Shown here in pieces: positions 34,646-46,016 of a stretch of DNA of 64,000 nucleotides. The stretch comes from Zeus faber (taxonomy: Eukaryota; Chordata; Actinopteri; Zeiformes; Zeidae). The DNA is taken from NCBI GenBank assembly GCA_960531495.1, contig OY482851.1:26347033-26411032 (forward strand). The letters run 5' to 3'. Made by a program: the position numbers and the translations under genes. The stretch's first letter is position 1. Every line of letters begins with the position of its first letter. The notes under the pieces were generated by a model. It did no database searches. It worked only from the letters and a program-made list of their open reading frames with translations, and was not told the origin of the DNA.

Positions 34646-35330
34646 TCTGAATGGGGGGATGCCATAATGGAAGGTTGACTGGATCCTGGTGTTTATGAAG
34701 CCACTGTTGATTTCGTTTTGCAGCGTGTATGAGGGGACTATCACCCTGGATTGAGGGGACATCATGAGGGAACAAAGTCTGCACAATACCTCATGGTCCA
34801 CCTTCTTGGGTGTTGTACAACCATACAGAGGAATTATTGGACCCAATGACTGTGAGATGGCTGCCCCTACTATTACACACTTCCCGTACTTCTTCCCACA
34901 CAATGTTTATCCGTTGGCAACAGACATTGTGGGTTGAAGGAAACCTTTGACTTCCTCCAAAATAAACCTGTCTGAGAGTAGGAAATAGGGTGAAAGGTGA
35001 CTCATCAAACCATATTACTGTTTTCCATTGCTCAGTGGTTCAGGTTTTGCACTTCAGGTTTTGGCTCTTAGTGCGTTGGCATTGGATACAAGCAGTTTGA
35101 ACTCAACAGCAGCCTTGCCATCCATTTCAGCTTTGTGATGTAAAGTAGCATTAATCCACTATGCTGTTTGTTTTTTCTTTTCTGAAGCACATCCTCATTA
35201 CAGAAAGTATCTGTACACCATTGCATCGAAAACTGAGTTCATCTGCAAGTGGAGCTTCAATTCTCAACCTGCGATGCCTGTCCATATTTTTATTATAAAC
35301 TACTTATAATAATCCTGCCCTTCAGTTGAC
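34646..35330 (-). mobile_element. Tc1-like transposase fragment, second family
   Basis: The minus-strand frame at 34631-34903 reads GKCVIVGAAISQSLGPIIPL, the degenerate form of VMVWAAISWYSVGPIITL. Upstream (about 34990-35045) is EQWKTVIWFDESPFTLFPT-like sequence, where WFDES holds the first catalytic aspartate (usual WSDES). Flanking parts are too decayed to read. It differs from the family at 13418 and the one at 23778, so three Tc1-type families occur in this window. Confidence 0.65.
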
Positions 35331-35801
35331 CTGTATGACACCAATCATTGTACATTTGAATCCGTAGTGTTATTTATTCAGGGTTGCCACCGTACCCTCT
35401 TCAAAGGACAAACCCACCACGTTTGTGATTCGTAACTATTCCACTTATAGTCATTGTCTCAAAAACAACAAGAAAACCACATACAGTATTAAGCTGGCAA
35501 AAATGAGAAGTTATGTTACAGTTACAGTTATGACGCAGCCACACCCTATAATATTAAAGGGCCACACCAGTGTCAAATTAAGTTTTGACCCTTCAACCAG
35601 TCAGCACACACACTTTACATTACCCCTGACCATTTTCCTGATGATAGCTCACATTTGTCGATATTTAATATTGTCTCTATTTACATTTTTTAGTTTTGAA
35701 TTGAATGATATGTGAAACCGAACTAGAAATTATCACCTGGTCGCGCTAACAAAGGCATAATCCAATAAGTTTGTCAAAGTCACTTGATTGTGCTGTCATT
35801 T
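35331..35801. other. Single-copy DNA, nothing recognised
   Basis: AT-leaning sequence without coding or repeat signal apart from a short GTTACAGTTACAGTTA run near 35515. Confidence 0.4.
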
Positions 35802-37903
35802 GTGACCCACCGGACATTTTAGGGTTATTTGGCGGCTTTCAACTTTTTTTTTCACATCATTGGAAAGTGGAGAATCAGAGCTTCTCGACAATGTGTCACT
35901 TGTGCAAATCCTGCAAATATTTTTTAAAGCTATGGCTTGTCAATGACAAGGGTGTGGCAAACCGTGTTTCTGAGCTAATCTCCTTCAAAGTTTTCTCCCA
36001 CACTTGTTCACGGTTCATTCAGCCAGCTCCCAGAATGCAAATGGTTGGAGGACAAGCAGAGCCACATGGCTACTTAACACCCTGCTCAATGGGGACTTGA
36101 AACTGCTTTGTTCTTGTGTTTTGAGGGAATGTTGAGCAGCTTCAACACACAGCTATTTTTGTTTTTAAAAAAGCTTTTACGAGTGCACTGACAATAGTTT
36201 TCCGAGTTACGAGGCGTTGTTTCGTCGATTTTTTGTATTGATTCGCGAGCAAAAATGTGAGTTACGAGGAGCGAGATTCAGGTGCACCGTCGCGAGTTGG
36301 CGTGGTGAGCGAATCCGGCCAGCATCCCGCATCTCACTCGTTCACTTCACGTGGTTACCTGACCGTGGAAGCATCTCTTTTGTATTTTGTGCTCGCGTTT
36401 TGTGCATTTTGTGCAGTTATTTTGCCCCAAAAAAAAATTCTAACCATGGGTCCTAAGAAAGTAAGTGCTGAGAAGAAGCGGATGATGTCGATTGAATTAA
36501 AGCATGAAATCATAGAAAAACATGAGCGAGGTGTGCGTGTGATGGAATTGGCCAATTTTTTTTAAGTTAAGTGAAAGTGAAGTGAAAAAAAAAAATTGAA
36601 GCAATTAAGTTCAGCAATAAAGTGTAGCAACAAACGAAAGCGACCGAAAAAGCACGAAATGAACTCCTCCAACCTCCTCCGCCTAGCTCCTCCACCCTCC
36701 ACCTCTGCCAGCATCTTCCGTTAGTCCAAGTCGTCTGATCTCCAAGGTAAATACACTTTATAAAACGAGTTTATTTCTTTACATTCGCTTTTATTATGTT
36801 TTATTATGTTTTTATACAATATTCGTTATTTATAAATACATTTTTCTTATTTAAAAACACGTAACAAAAAAAAATTGGGATGGTTTTTTGGGGGCTGGAA
36901 CAGATTAATGGCATTTCTATTAATTTCAATGGGAAAAATTGATTTGCTATACGAGCAGATTGAATTACGAGCTCTGTCACGGAACAAATTAAACTCCTGA
37001 GTCCACTACAGTACCACTGTACATGTTTTATAAACCTGGAATTATTTAGGAGTTTAAAAGTATGGACAACACAACAAAATGTAGAGTCTATCAGTAATAT
37101 GAGTCTCGGAAAATCTGAAATCTGAAATCTGAAAATCTGCCATCGTCGGTCTCCTCCGGTGGTTCTTGAAAATATTGCGTTGCAATCGTTAGGCAGGTTG
37201 AAATCCGCTGTTTGAAATGTTCTCCATGTCCGGGATACTATTGGATTCAGCAGCGCTATCGTACTTAGGGTCGCTGTTGGAGAACTGACTATCATCGCGG
37301 AAAATTAAGATTTGCGATAGATTTGGATCTATCGCACTGGTCAGATTAGGGTCCGAAATATGATTTAGAGCTTCCTGCATCCGCTTCTGCTAATCCATAG
37401 ACAAGTGAAACCGAAGGATCCTCGTCAAACTGAAGTGACGTCAGCATTTCTTCTTGGACGGTACAAGTTGGTACACACCCCCTCCACAATAATGTCTCCC
37501 TGTGTGTGTAAAAGTAGTATGATTTAAAGGTTGAACTCTATTAACACGGTTTCCCATTGTGACTTCAAATCACATGGAATATGGAGGAATGATCTTCACC
37601 TGTCGCTTTAAAAGAAACCATCGATCGGCGTTGTTCAGCGCTATTCAGCATCTCAGTAAGTGAACTACGTTTCCCCATGTAATCTAACGGGAATATTGAA
37701 CTCCACGGTTTAACATTTTTCTACTATTTATAAATCAAACTCGGTTTTGAAAATATGTTGAGATAGAAAAAAAAAACCACGAAAGGAACAAGCAACTGTA
37801 AAAATCTCATTTACCTTCAAGAATTTTTTTTTTTAAACTTATTTGGCTGCGCCTGGCGATTTTAGAAATGCATGGGAAAGCGGGTTTTGCTGCGATGGGT
37901 CAC
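35802..37903 (-). mobile_element. Unclassified GTGACCCACC DNA transposon, copy C
   Basis: Ends are GTGACCCACC and GATGGGTCAC with ATTT on both sides (35798-35801 and 37904-37907), a good 4-bp target duplication. On the minus strand about 37190-37400 encodes KRMQEALNHISDPNLTSAID followed by an acidic, serine-rich stretch (DDSQFSNSDPKYDSAAE), matching the frame pieces of copy A. A Tigger-like element occupies 36177-37022. Without it the copy is about 1.26 kb. It is the only copy with both ends and an unambiguous target duplication. Confidence 0.8.
36177..37022 (+). mobile_element. Tigger/pogo-like element, internally deleted
   Basis: The right end reads CTACAGTACCACTGTA outward and is preceded by the CTCGTAATTCAATCTGCTCGTATAGC-type subterminal region; the left end begins inside the ACGAGTGCACTGAC region, so its first few bases are lost. 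A transposase start remains at 36446-36565: MGPKKVSAEKKRMMSIELKH and EIIEKHERGVRVMELANFF, the first helix-turn-helix of the pogo/CENP-B-like DNA-binding domain. It ends at a stop after 39 residues, and the catalytic part is deleted. Plain DNA transposon, inactive. Confidence 0.8.
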
Positions 37904-38154
37904 ATTTGCATTTGTTAATTTTTCCATATTAAAGCAATGGCACATAGTAATTTTCAAAGACATTGATTTAAAAAAGAAAAATGTCAGGAAGCCATCATCA
38001 GAAAAATAGCCACAGGTAATGTAAAACACACGGTCTGTCCATGTTCGGCATTCGCCGTCATGCCTTTCACGACTGTTCTTCCCATAAACACACGCCATCC
38101 TCCGCCTCCCACACCTCTTTCCCGCCACAATCCATCAGCTCAGTGTAAGCTCAC
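37904..38154. other. Single-copy DNA next to the candidate exon
   Basis: Ordinary sequence. If the exon at 38155-38365 is real, this is the start of the following intron on the minus strand. Confidence 0.3.
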
Positions 38155-38365
38155 CTCCAGCGTGAAGCCCCAGAGCTCAACGGTTTCAAGTCGTGCTTCC
38201 TAATAGTGGTGCGGACCTTCTTGCCTTCCGTTAGATCCCAGTGCCAGATCCCACCGTGGTGGACAACTAATAGGACAATGGCCGCCACCATACACGCTTG
38301 ACAGAGGACACACACTGTGATGCAAGACTCACGTGTTAGCGGTGCGGAGGATGTACCGGGCCGGT
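38155..38365 (-). CDS. Candidate internal exon, unknown protein
   Basis: On the minus strand a pyrimidine-rich tract (TTTTTTTCTTTCTG) followed by TTCATGGCAG is a good acceptor, and the open stretch ends at CTGGAG|GTGAGC, a good donor. The 211-base interval between is open in one frame: RPGTSSAPLTRESCITVCVL, then a hydrophobic run CQACMVAAIVLLVVHHGG that could span a membrane, then a basic part (GKKVRTTIRKHD). I do not recognise the protein. No neighbouring exon is evident and a second donor-like CACGTGAGT lies inside. Sites of this quality occur by chance, so this is a weak call; another reading is a noncoding conserved element or a lncRNA exon. Confidence 0.22.
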
Positions 38366-38541
38366 CTGCCATGAAGACAGCCACAGAAAGAAAAAAAGCT
38401 ATAACATCAGCTACACACATACACATCTCCACTTGTCTTTTTCGTCCACCTTCATCTCCCCACACCCAATATTCTTCTCCTCTATCGGTAAGCTGCCATG
38501 GGTGCTGGGGGGCTTGGATAAGAGGCCAGGGTGTCTCGTCG

Positions 38542-38602
<61 letters not shown>

Positions 38603-39230
38603 TGAGCTCAGTAGTTCCAGCCGTATGGAGGACATAAATGGGCTGAAAGATAAAGCCCAGGTGAGCTCGCTCAGCCGTGGCCACCTGGGACATTCCCAAG
38701 TCCCCCTGTGCTTCCCCACTTTCCTCCATCTTGGTTTTGTATGTGAAAGGGCACAACGTTGCCATTATTTGTTTAACTTTTCCCTATACCTCGAGACCCA
38801 TTTCAAATGTATAATAATAATTGAAAAAAAAACAATAGAACCGTCTCAACATCAGCAGTGTAGGTATCCGGTGGTGGAAAGAAGTACTGAGACCTTTTAC
38901 TTCAAATACCCTGACACAACAGGCCTCTTAAAAGTGTCTACTCTGACGTCCACTGCACCTTTCTCTTTTTTCCTCTGGTGCCTTTTGTGAGTGCTCACGC
39001 ATGCGCTGACTTCAATTTACTAAAAAAAAAACAAACAATAGTAAACATGCTATTGTTTTTTTGCTGTTTTTTTTTTACAACATATACAAAACACGGCACA
39101 GAATAAAAGTTGAACCAGTAATACATGAATCCAGTGTCGCCTCTCACACACTGTGCTATCCAGTATAACACTACAAATGAATTAAAGACGATTTACCACT
39201 TCACCGTGTACATCCCCGGTCACCACTAGT
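38366..39230. other. Single-copy DNA with (CA)n
   Basis: Contains a (CA)n array (38546-38599). A segment near 38864-38915 (GGTGGAAAGAAGTACTGAG) resembles the start of a common dispersed fish repeat but is too short to classify. A/T runs near 39020-39075. Confidence 0.4.
38546..38599. repeat. (CA)n microsatellite
   Basis: About 27 CA units. Confidence 0.95.
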
Positions 39231-40068
39231 CTCCATTGTTTGCTGATCCCGGAGCGGCGGGAGTCAGGAGGCAACATGGCGGATTTTATAGGTGTCTTTT
39301 AATTAGGCGGTAATGAAGACAGAGAAAACGGTTCGGGCCGATCAGCTGAGCAGATAATTAAGTGAGGTTTGTTTTTTCTTTCTTTTCTTCATAAGGTTTA
39401 GGCTAAAAGGGGGGGAGAGCGGGGGAGGACGGGGTGCAGGGGAGGGGGAGGCTGTTGACCACAACCTGCCCGTTCCTTGACGCGGGAGCCTACAAAGCGG
39501 AAGTGACGTCCACTAGTGCGTAATGACGGGTGGAAGTGGGGGGTGGGGGGGGTGGGGGGGTGGAAGCGGAGGATGTGTGCATGCTGCCCCCTGCTGGCGG
39601 TACACGGAAGTGTATTATTCACGCACTCCTCCCTGGCTCTAATTCAATGACGCTCCATCAATCCACACAATCCACACTTACAGTTGGCAGTAAGTGTTCA
39701 GAATATGAAACAGGAAAACATCAGTAAACCAGTCAACCTCTGCATCAGTTCCAAATACAAACCAGGAATCTGCAGACGCACATATGAATTCAATGCATGC
39801 GTGGACATTTTCTTGCCGTCACATTTTGGGCGGTTGATACGGAGGTTTAGTGATTCATTGTTTCTTTTGAGGTTTATTGTTTATTGTTAATTGATATTTT
39901 TCTGTGTATGGCCAATTCTGTTTCGTGAATTGTGTTACTTAATTGTTACGGCCTATTCATTCTGATGTGTGCTGCTGTAACGCTGCAGTTTCCTTGATGA
40001 TGGATTCCCTGGATGCTTAAAGTATCTCTACAATCTAAAATAGATTATAACAAAGATGCTTTTTTTTA
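39231..40068. other. Single-copy DNA, possible regulatory segment
   Basis: At 39270-39365 there is a dense stretch with 'CTTTTAATTAGGCGGTAATG' and 'CAGATAATTAAGTG', homeodomain-type TAATTA sites. A G-rich stretch at 39405-39580 follows. No gene is seen. Confidence 0.3.
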
Positions 40069-40100
40069 TGGTCACACGTCTCTTTTTAGACGTGTGACCA
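40069..40100. repeat. Perfect 13-bp inverted repeat
   Basis: TGGTCACACGTCT and AGACGTGTGACCA around a six-base loop CTTTTT. Small hairpin of unknown meaning. Confidence 0.9.
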
Positions 40101-40182
40101 CTTTCTCCCTTGATGTTCAATTTGGCCCCCAGGTCATTTGAGTTTGAGGCCGCTGCTCGAATACACCTCTCTCTTCCCTGTA

Positions 40183-40264
<82 letters not shown>

Positions 40265-40879
40265 CCTCTCTCTCTCTGCAGCCCACCTTACACAGACTCC
40301 ATTTGGCCGTGGCTAGTCACGGCTGCCACTTGAACAAACAAGCATAATTGAGTGAAAATGCGGCTCAGGGGAGGGGATTTGGATAATGGAGATTAATCAG
40401 ATTGCAGATCGCAGCGGTGGCGACACTGAATTAAGTGCAGGGACTTAACCAGAGCGCAGAAACTTCAATTTGCATCGCAAGGAAATGGGACTGGCACTGC
40501 AGTGTAGTGCAATGATGCAGATCCATTTAGTGCAGTGAGTGTTATACTAGAATAAAATCACCACTAGAGGTCAGTGTATCCTCACGTAAAAAGGTGAGTC
40601 AGGCACTACCACAGTATTATTGCAGGACCTTAATGTGAAACGTATTCATTAACTCATAACTGTAATACGTTTAAATCACAGGTAGAGATTGTGAAAGTGC
40701 ATGTGCATCAAACTGCTCTATGAGCCAATCTGAAGTACGTTTTGTAATATTTGAGGATGGGTTTTAATCACTCATTTACAAACACACACATTCACACAAC
40801 TTGTGCAATAATAAACATGCAATGACACTGGTATTAAATTGTACATACTGTGATGCAGCTACAGGAAATATAAATATTG
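40101..40879. other. Microsatellites then noncoding-element-like DNA
   Basis: (CA)n at 40191-40223 and (CT)n at 40227-40279 lie side by side. 40300-40520 is complex and repeat-free with 'GGAGATTAATCAGATTGC' and 'CTGAATTAAGTGC', and is a good candidate for conserved regulatory DNA. The rest is AT-leaning. Confidence 0.35.
40191..40279. repeat. (CA)n-(CT)n compound microsatellite
   Basis: About 16 CA units followed directly by about 22 CT units, with one interruption. Confidence 0.95.
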
Positions 40880-41185
40880 CATATTTATAATCCAAACCCT
40901 ATATACCCATTACAATTTATTCTGTGCATAATATCACATTTTGGATTTTCTGTATATTTTTATACATCTATTTCATTTTTGTATATTTCGTATTTTTCGG
41001 CTATTTGAATATATTTGACAATTTCATTTTTATTTTACGTCACTTTTTATTCAATTTTACATTATTATTATTTTTATTCTACTTTTTTAATGCTAATCTT
41101 CACCCCCAAAACTCACTGTGACAAATTCCTAGTATATGTTAATGTACCTGCCGCAATAAACTGATTCTGATCCTGTTTCTGAGGT
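40880..41185 (+). mobile_element. LINE 3' end with TGATTC-type tail
   Basis: T-rich sequence ending in CGCAATAAACTGATTCTGATCC, the same terminus as at 15846-16119. A 5'-truncated, decayed copy. Confidence 0.5.
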
Positions 41186-42599
41186 TATATTATGTTCCAT
41201 TATGTTATCCTTATACCCAGTCGCTTCTAGAAATACAATTTTGACACATTTATGTGGCATATGCACCCATATGCAGAGGGTCTACACTACAGTAATTCCA
41301 TTTCTCTTACTGTCCTTCACACCATAGTATCGTGTACCCCTCAAGATTTGGACCTTGGACAGATGAAGCCCAAGGTCAATGTTAATATCCGATAAGGGTG
41401 AAAACAATCAATCAATATTCCACATTTTCATTCATATTACATAGGACGTGACCAAAGTCTCCCCAAAGGCACCCCACAGGCTTTCCCTGAGTTACATGCA
41501 GAACAAATCCCCATTCCTCTATTTATTGAGTCTTGTCAGCGTCATCTTCTTATAGCCAGTGAGCTCTGTACAGGTAAAGAGGCAACCGTAACCCTGACAA
41601 TTCTCTATCCCTATCGATGAAGCTAAACAAAAGCGATATAAATTATGAAACGAGCATGGGATGAGAGGAAAAAAAATAACTTGAGACAAAAAGAAACAAA
41701 ACAAAACAACAAAACAAAGAGCAATGTAAATAATGGCTCGTGTTCCTCCGCTGATAGTCGAGCAGATGACAAACTGCTCATGAGGCTGAATCAATTTCAT
41801 TCCCAGGCTCCGTAAATTGCCCCCACACCCCCACCCACCCGTGCACCGGCGCCCTCCCCGCCAGCCAGCCCATCCAGCAAGCGGCATAGGAAATGTTTTA
41901 TTCAGTGTCATGTCGCGGCCTGGCAGCATCTGATGTAAAAGCTGAATACATTTGACGCAGCAATCTGGATGAATCACGTCGAAATGAGATTTCTTCCGTG
42001 AATTCCTCCCCTAGCCGCCGCCACGTTACGTTTGAAACGGCTGTCGGCGGGACGGATAAGGTGTCATTTAACAGGCGTTCATCCACCCACAGTGTTTTTA
42101 TTTCCACTCAGGCTGGCCAGGGTGGGACTGTGGCCTATTTAATGGGCTCCAGCGAGCGGGTAGTAGGTGGAAATCTCCCCTTTCAAGCTCCGTTTTTCCT
42201 CCGGCTGTATTGCGATTCTTGCGAGAGGAGATCCCCATTTCCGCCGAAGTTGGAAGCTCTCCATTGTATTATTTGGCTTCTGAAGAGCCATCTGGTGTTC
42301 CAACGAAGGGGGTGTGGTGGTGGTGGTGGTAGTGGTGGTGGGGCGCATCTTTGATATCCCAAATTAGGAATATCATGGGACTGTGTGCTGTGGAAACACA
42401 TTACCGTGTTTTCCGCAGCGCTGTGTGGCCACACACACTGAGGCTTGGCACAGATTATCCGAAACAAGACACAGAAACACACAGAAACACACAGTCGCGC
42501 ACAGGCCCACGCCAGGCAGCCGGAAGCCGGCCACAGCGTGGCCCTAACCAGCCGATGATGATTTCCTGGAAGCCCCTGTGCCGCTGTGCAGCATCTGTG
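41186..42599. other. Single-copy DNA, noncoding-element appearance
   Basis: About 41730-42120 and 42180-42300 are complex and repeat-free. A (GGT)n-type stretch lies at about 42309-42342. Open frames of 100-150 codons here are not similar to proteins I know. Confidence 0.35.
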
Positions 42600-43143
42600 T
42601 GCTATAACAAGGCTTTATGTGACATGAGGGGGCGGGGAGGCTCTGCACGTTCAGACACGGCCCCCAAATCTATTCACCACCGCGGGAAAAAAACAAAACA
42701 CAAGCGGTTTTACCGGTGATTGGCCGGCCGCCGCGCACTGGTTCGCAGAGAAAGGCAGCCAACAGCGCCACGCCGCCAAATGGACGCGTAAAGGGTTCTG
42801 CTGCCGACACAAGGCACCAAACAGTAAACAGTTTGGCATCGACAGCCAGGACGTTTGCCGTTTTGGCGCATTCGAAGCCTTGGACACTATACAACAAAAA
42901 GCGTCGAAGGCTAATATGGGTACGGTGGCATAACCGCCGGCGGTGTTCACGGCAGTGCAGAGCCCGTCGATACCGCCCTGCTGCACGCGTCCACGAAGCA
43001 TACGACAGAGAAGAGTCGGGGAGGAGGCCGTAGACCTCGAGCGAGAGAGCTCTGGCTGCCTTCGCGCCATGCAATACAGCCGCATTGTCAGTCTCGGCGG
43101 AAACCGCATGCATCAAAGATAGAGGAAGTGGAAAGCGAGCGAG

Positions 43144-43188
<45 letters not shown>

Positions 43189-43200
43189 GCGGTTCAGACG
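42600..43200. promoter_or_regulatory. CpG island, candidate promoter
   Basis: CpG dinucleotides are frequent from about 42640 to 43130 (roughly one per ten bases by eye), in contrast to the flanking DNA. An ATTGG (inverted CCAAT) stands near 42719 and GC-rich boxes occur nearby. A (GA)n array at 43149-43184 follows. Such islands mark vertebrate promoters, so a transcript start on either strand is possible. Minus-strand frames of 152 and 226 codons exist but look like by-products of high GC content; I recognise no protein in them. Confidence 0.4.
43149..43184. repeat. (GA)n microsatellite
   Basis: About 18 GA units on the edge of the CpG island. Confidence 0.95.
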
Positions 43201-44390
43201 TACAGGACAATGAGACGAGATGCCGTCTGCGGCGGCCGCACGTTGACTCACTGCACAGCGCAGGCGAGGGCGAGGCGAGGCTGTCTGTGAATAAATACTT
43301 CCCCTTTCGGTGTGTGCCGTGGCTGAACACCCCCCCCCCCCCGGATGCATATCAAGCGCGTACCTTGGTCACAAAACCCGTGCAATTGAATCCTGATTCT
43401 ATTCTATCCTATTCACGTAAAAATGACAAATTGTGATGGAAACAAATTGTTGATGGACTTGATACTCATCGAGGAAAGTATTTTGTTTGATGACTCCACC
43501 GCCTTCAGGTTTGAGGAGGCTGTCAATCCGTGCATAACATTGTTTTTTAAAGCCCTTTATACACCCCGACCGGACTACTCTTTTGAATTGTACTGGGTCA
43601 TTTTCTACTTGGCTGTATCCGCTTCTTCTGCCAGCGATTTTCCTTCATTCCCGTTCCGTCACAATAAACATTTCTATCGCGCAATTATTTCCCCTTTTTC
43701 TCCTCCCTCAACGTCTCTGTCAGAAAGCCAGGGGACCTGAACAGCGGAAATTGAGTGTAAAGGGGCCCCGGCGTAGCGCAAACTCATAGAGTCATCACTC
43801 TTCAAATGTGCTCCGCCGGCACCTCGCAGGCGGGTTGAGGCAGAGTGGAAAGGACAGGACCCCGTTCTTTTTTGTTATTTTTTTTTTTTCCCCTCCTTCC
43901 TTCCCCGTCGGCATCCATCGCCTCCCTTCCGTCCACCGTAGCTCCATTACCGAGCTCCTCGCAGCTCACCGGACACAACGCCTGGAACGGGGACTTCTCG
44001 GTCCGTCTGTCCGTCCGGCGTGTAGGCCCCTTCATTCCAACCCAGTAAACCTTATGAGAGGAACCATCAGCACGATTGGGGATTTACAATGGCCGAGCCC
44101 GGGGGCCCCAGACAGTTATAGATCCCTTTACCTTTCAAGAGCAATTTCACCGCAAATAGGATTAAAACTAATGGCGTTTGACACCGGCAGGTCTGGCACA
44201 TTGAATCCATTGGGTTTTATCGCGCTGACATTTCAAAAGGTTGGCCTGTGTGCGCAACGGGGCAGCTGAGCGATGCGGAGCCGGGTGACATATAGAGGAC
44301 CCTGGGGGCCGAGGATTCTTTTTTTTTTTTTTTTTACAGCGAATGGAGATCGAGATCGTACCATCTCCACCCACCACTATCATATCCTAC
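43201..44390. other. Single-copy DNA, GC-balanced
   Basis: 43201-43330 still belongs to the CpG-rich shoulder and ends at a C-run. 43740-44290 is complex and repeat-free. T-runs occur near 43880 and 44321-44337. No gene recognised. Confidence 0.3.
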
Positions 44391-44624
44391 CCCAGTGTTT
44401 CACAACCTTTTTTCTACCACGGCACACGCCTATCCTGTAAACCACTAAAAGTGTCAACATGTTATGGCCTGATAGCGATGCAAGACGAAAATGCAAACGA
44501 TCCGTTCGTCGCGAACCAATTGTTTAAACGACTCGGAAATCTGGAGTCACTCGAGCAAAAGAGTAAATCTTCTCACAAACTAAAAGCGATTACTGGTGAT
44601 ACGATTAAAGCCCAAGGGAAAACA
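44391..44624 (+). mobile_element. hAT-like 5' end fragment
   Basis: CCCAGTGTTTCACAACCTTTTTTC followed by CCACGGCACAC is the start of a very common fish hAT-type non-autonomous element (CAGTGGTTCCCAACC...CACGGCACAC). Only the first 60 or so bases are convincing. Confidence 0.5.
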
Positions 44625-45358
44625 GGCCATTGCTTTGACTTCTCTGGGGGCTGGGTCTTCTGTGGCTGCAGGGCAGGGTGCTCGGGGCTTTCCTGCGGTC
44701 GTGGGGTGTCTGTACAGCTGCGGGACTCAGGGGGAGCTTCGGGCCTTTTCCGCTGCTTGGCGGCGTGACAATATAATACCAACCTTACACACCAGAACCA
44801 ATTGGGACAAGTCCTGTGCACTCACTGGTGGGCACACATCACATGCACAGACACACACACACAGGCACGAACACACCCCAACACCCTCCTGGTTACATTC
44901 CTCTTCTTTCCTCCCTCATTTACTGCCATAACTATGCCAGCCACTATGACAGGAAGAGGCCACGTGCCCAATTGCTGTTCCAGTTTTGCTGGACTGTTTG
45001 TTGATACATGTTGTCATCTGACGTTTCTATGTTTATGTTTTTCCAGTTACATGTTGTCTCACCTGTGGGAATTCTCCCCCTCCTGGACTAGTGATTAGTT
45101 GTTTAAAGACCAAAACATGGTAAGATCCAAAGAGGGGGGTTGGTAGTGATTCTGTGTAACAAAAAGCTCTGCTCTTGCCATCCCACAGGTCATCTACAGG
45201 ACAGTTATTGCAGCAGTTCTTGATTAAAGAATGAATAAAAAGTGGCATTGAGGGTTGAGAAGCTGAACTCTACTTGCAGACTATCTCTGCCCTAGATGCA
45301 ACGGCATACAAGCACCCTGTGTTGTATGCCCAGCATGCTGACTCCCAGGTAAAAAAAA
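44625..45358 (+). mobile_element. L1 (Tx1/Swimmer-like) copy 3, 3' tail
   Basis: Starts within the G-rich part (CTTCTCTGGGGGCTGGG, matched at about 3422 in copy 1) and continues through a short (CA)n (about 44848-44872), the conserved tail block and an A-run (45351-45360). It is 5'-truncated to about 730 bases. No clear target duplication is visible. Confidence 0.75.
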
Positions 45359-45837
45359 AACACAAGAGCTAACAAGAGCTGGAGCTGAAAGAGTTTCGAA
45401 TTTGAACTGTCCTTTCCCATATCTGCCTGTTCCCCCCATATTCACACTAGTTCCATTAAAGTATCACCCAACTGCACATTTAGTTGTTTCGACCAGTTGG
45501 TAGCGTTTGGAGGCTCCGCTCGCAATGCTTCCGCTGTCTCCATTTAATGGGTGGCAACGTGCGCCCTTATGTGATCTGTTTACTTTTTGGTCTGGTCGGT
45601 TAATAAACCCGATGCGTGATTTTCCTTGCCTTTGATGTTTAATTTCAATTTGTATAAACAAGACTCTTCAAGGTCAGTAAACCACAGCAGCGTGTTTGCA
45701 ATGCTGAAAAGCGCTCGTGGCCTCAGGCGTCCTGCGCTGCCGGAAAAAAAAAAGTGTTTCATTCGGCAGCGTAACTGCATCACTTGACCTGAATAACAAT
45801 TTCGCCGGGGCTGCCACTGATTGCATTGCACTGAAGT
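45359..45837. other. Single-copy DNA, nothing recognised
   Basis: No repeat or coding signal. Confidence 0.4.
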
Positions 45838-46016
45838 GTATCAGGAGGTGGGGGTTTGCCTGGTCATCTGGAGGATCGCTGGTTCGATCCCCGGAGGCTC
45901 CTGGTAGAGCGCCGAAGCGCCTTTGAGCAAGGCACAGAATCCCTAAGTGCTCCCTATGAGCAGGTTGGGGCGTGCGAACGGGAGAATATGAGGCCTCATT
46001 GTAAAGTGCCTCGTGT
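45838..46016 (+). mobile_element. tRNA-derived SINE
   Basis: Box B GGTTCGATCCC at 45881-45891 is perfect; box A is decayed. The body continues CTTTGAGCAAGGCACAGAATCC and GTGCTCCCTATGAGCAGG, then ends CATTGTAAAGTGCC. It resembles fish SINEs whose tail reads AATTGTAAAGCGCTTTG. Confidence 0.65.

Noticed and set aside
42651-43350. Minus-strand frames of 152 and 226 codons
   Set aside because: They overlap each other in different frames within a CpG island and (GA)n array; composition explains them.
45881-45891. tRNA gene suggested by a perfect box B
   Set aside because: No cloverleaf can be formed and the sequence continues as a SINE body.
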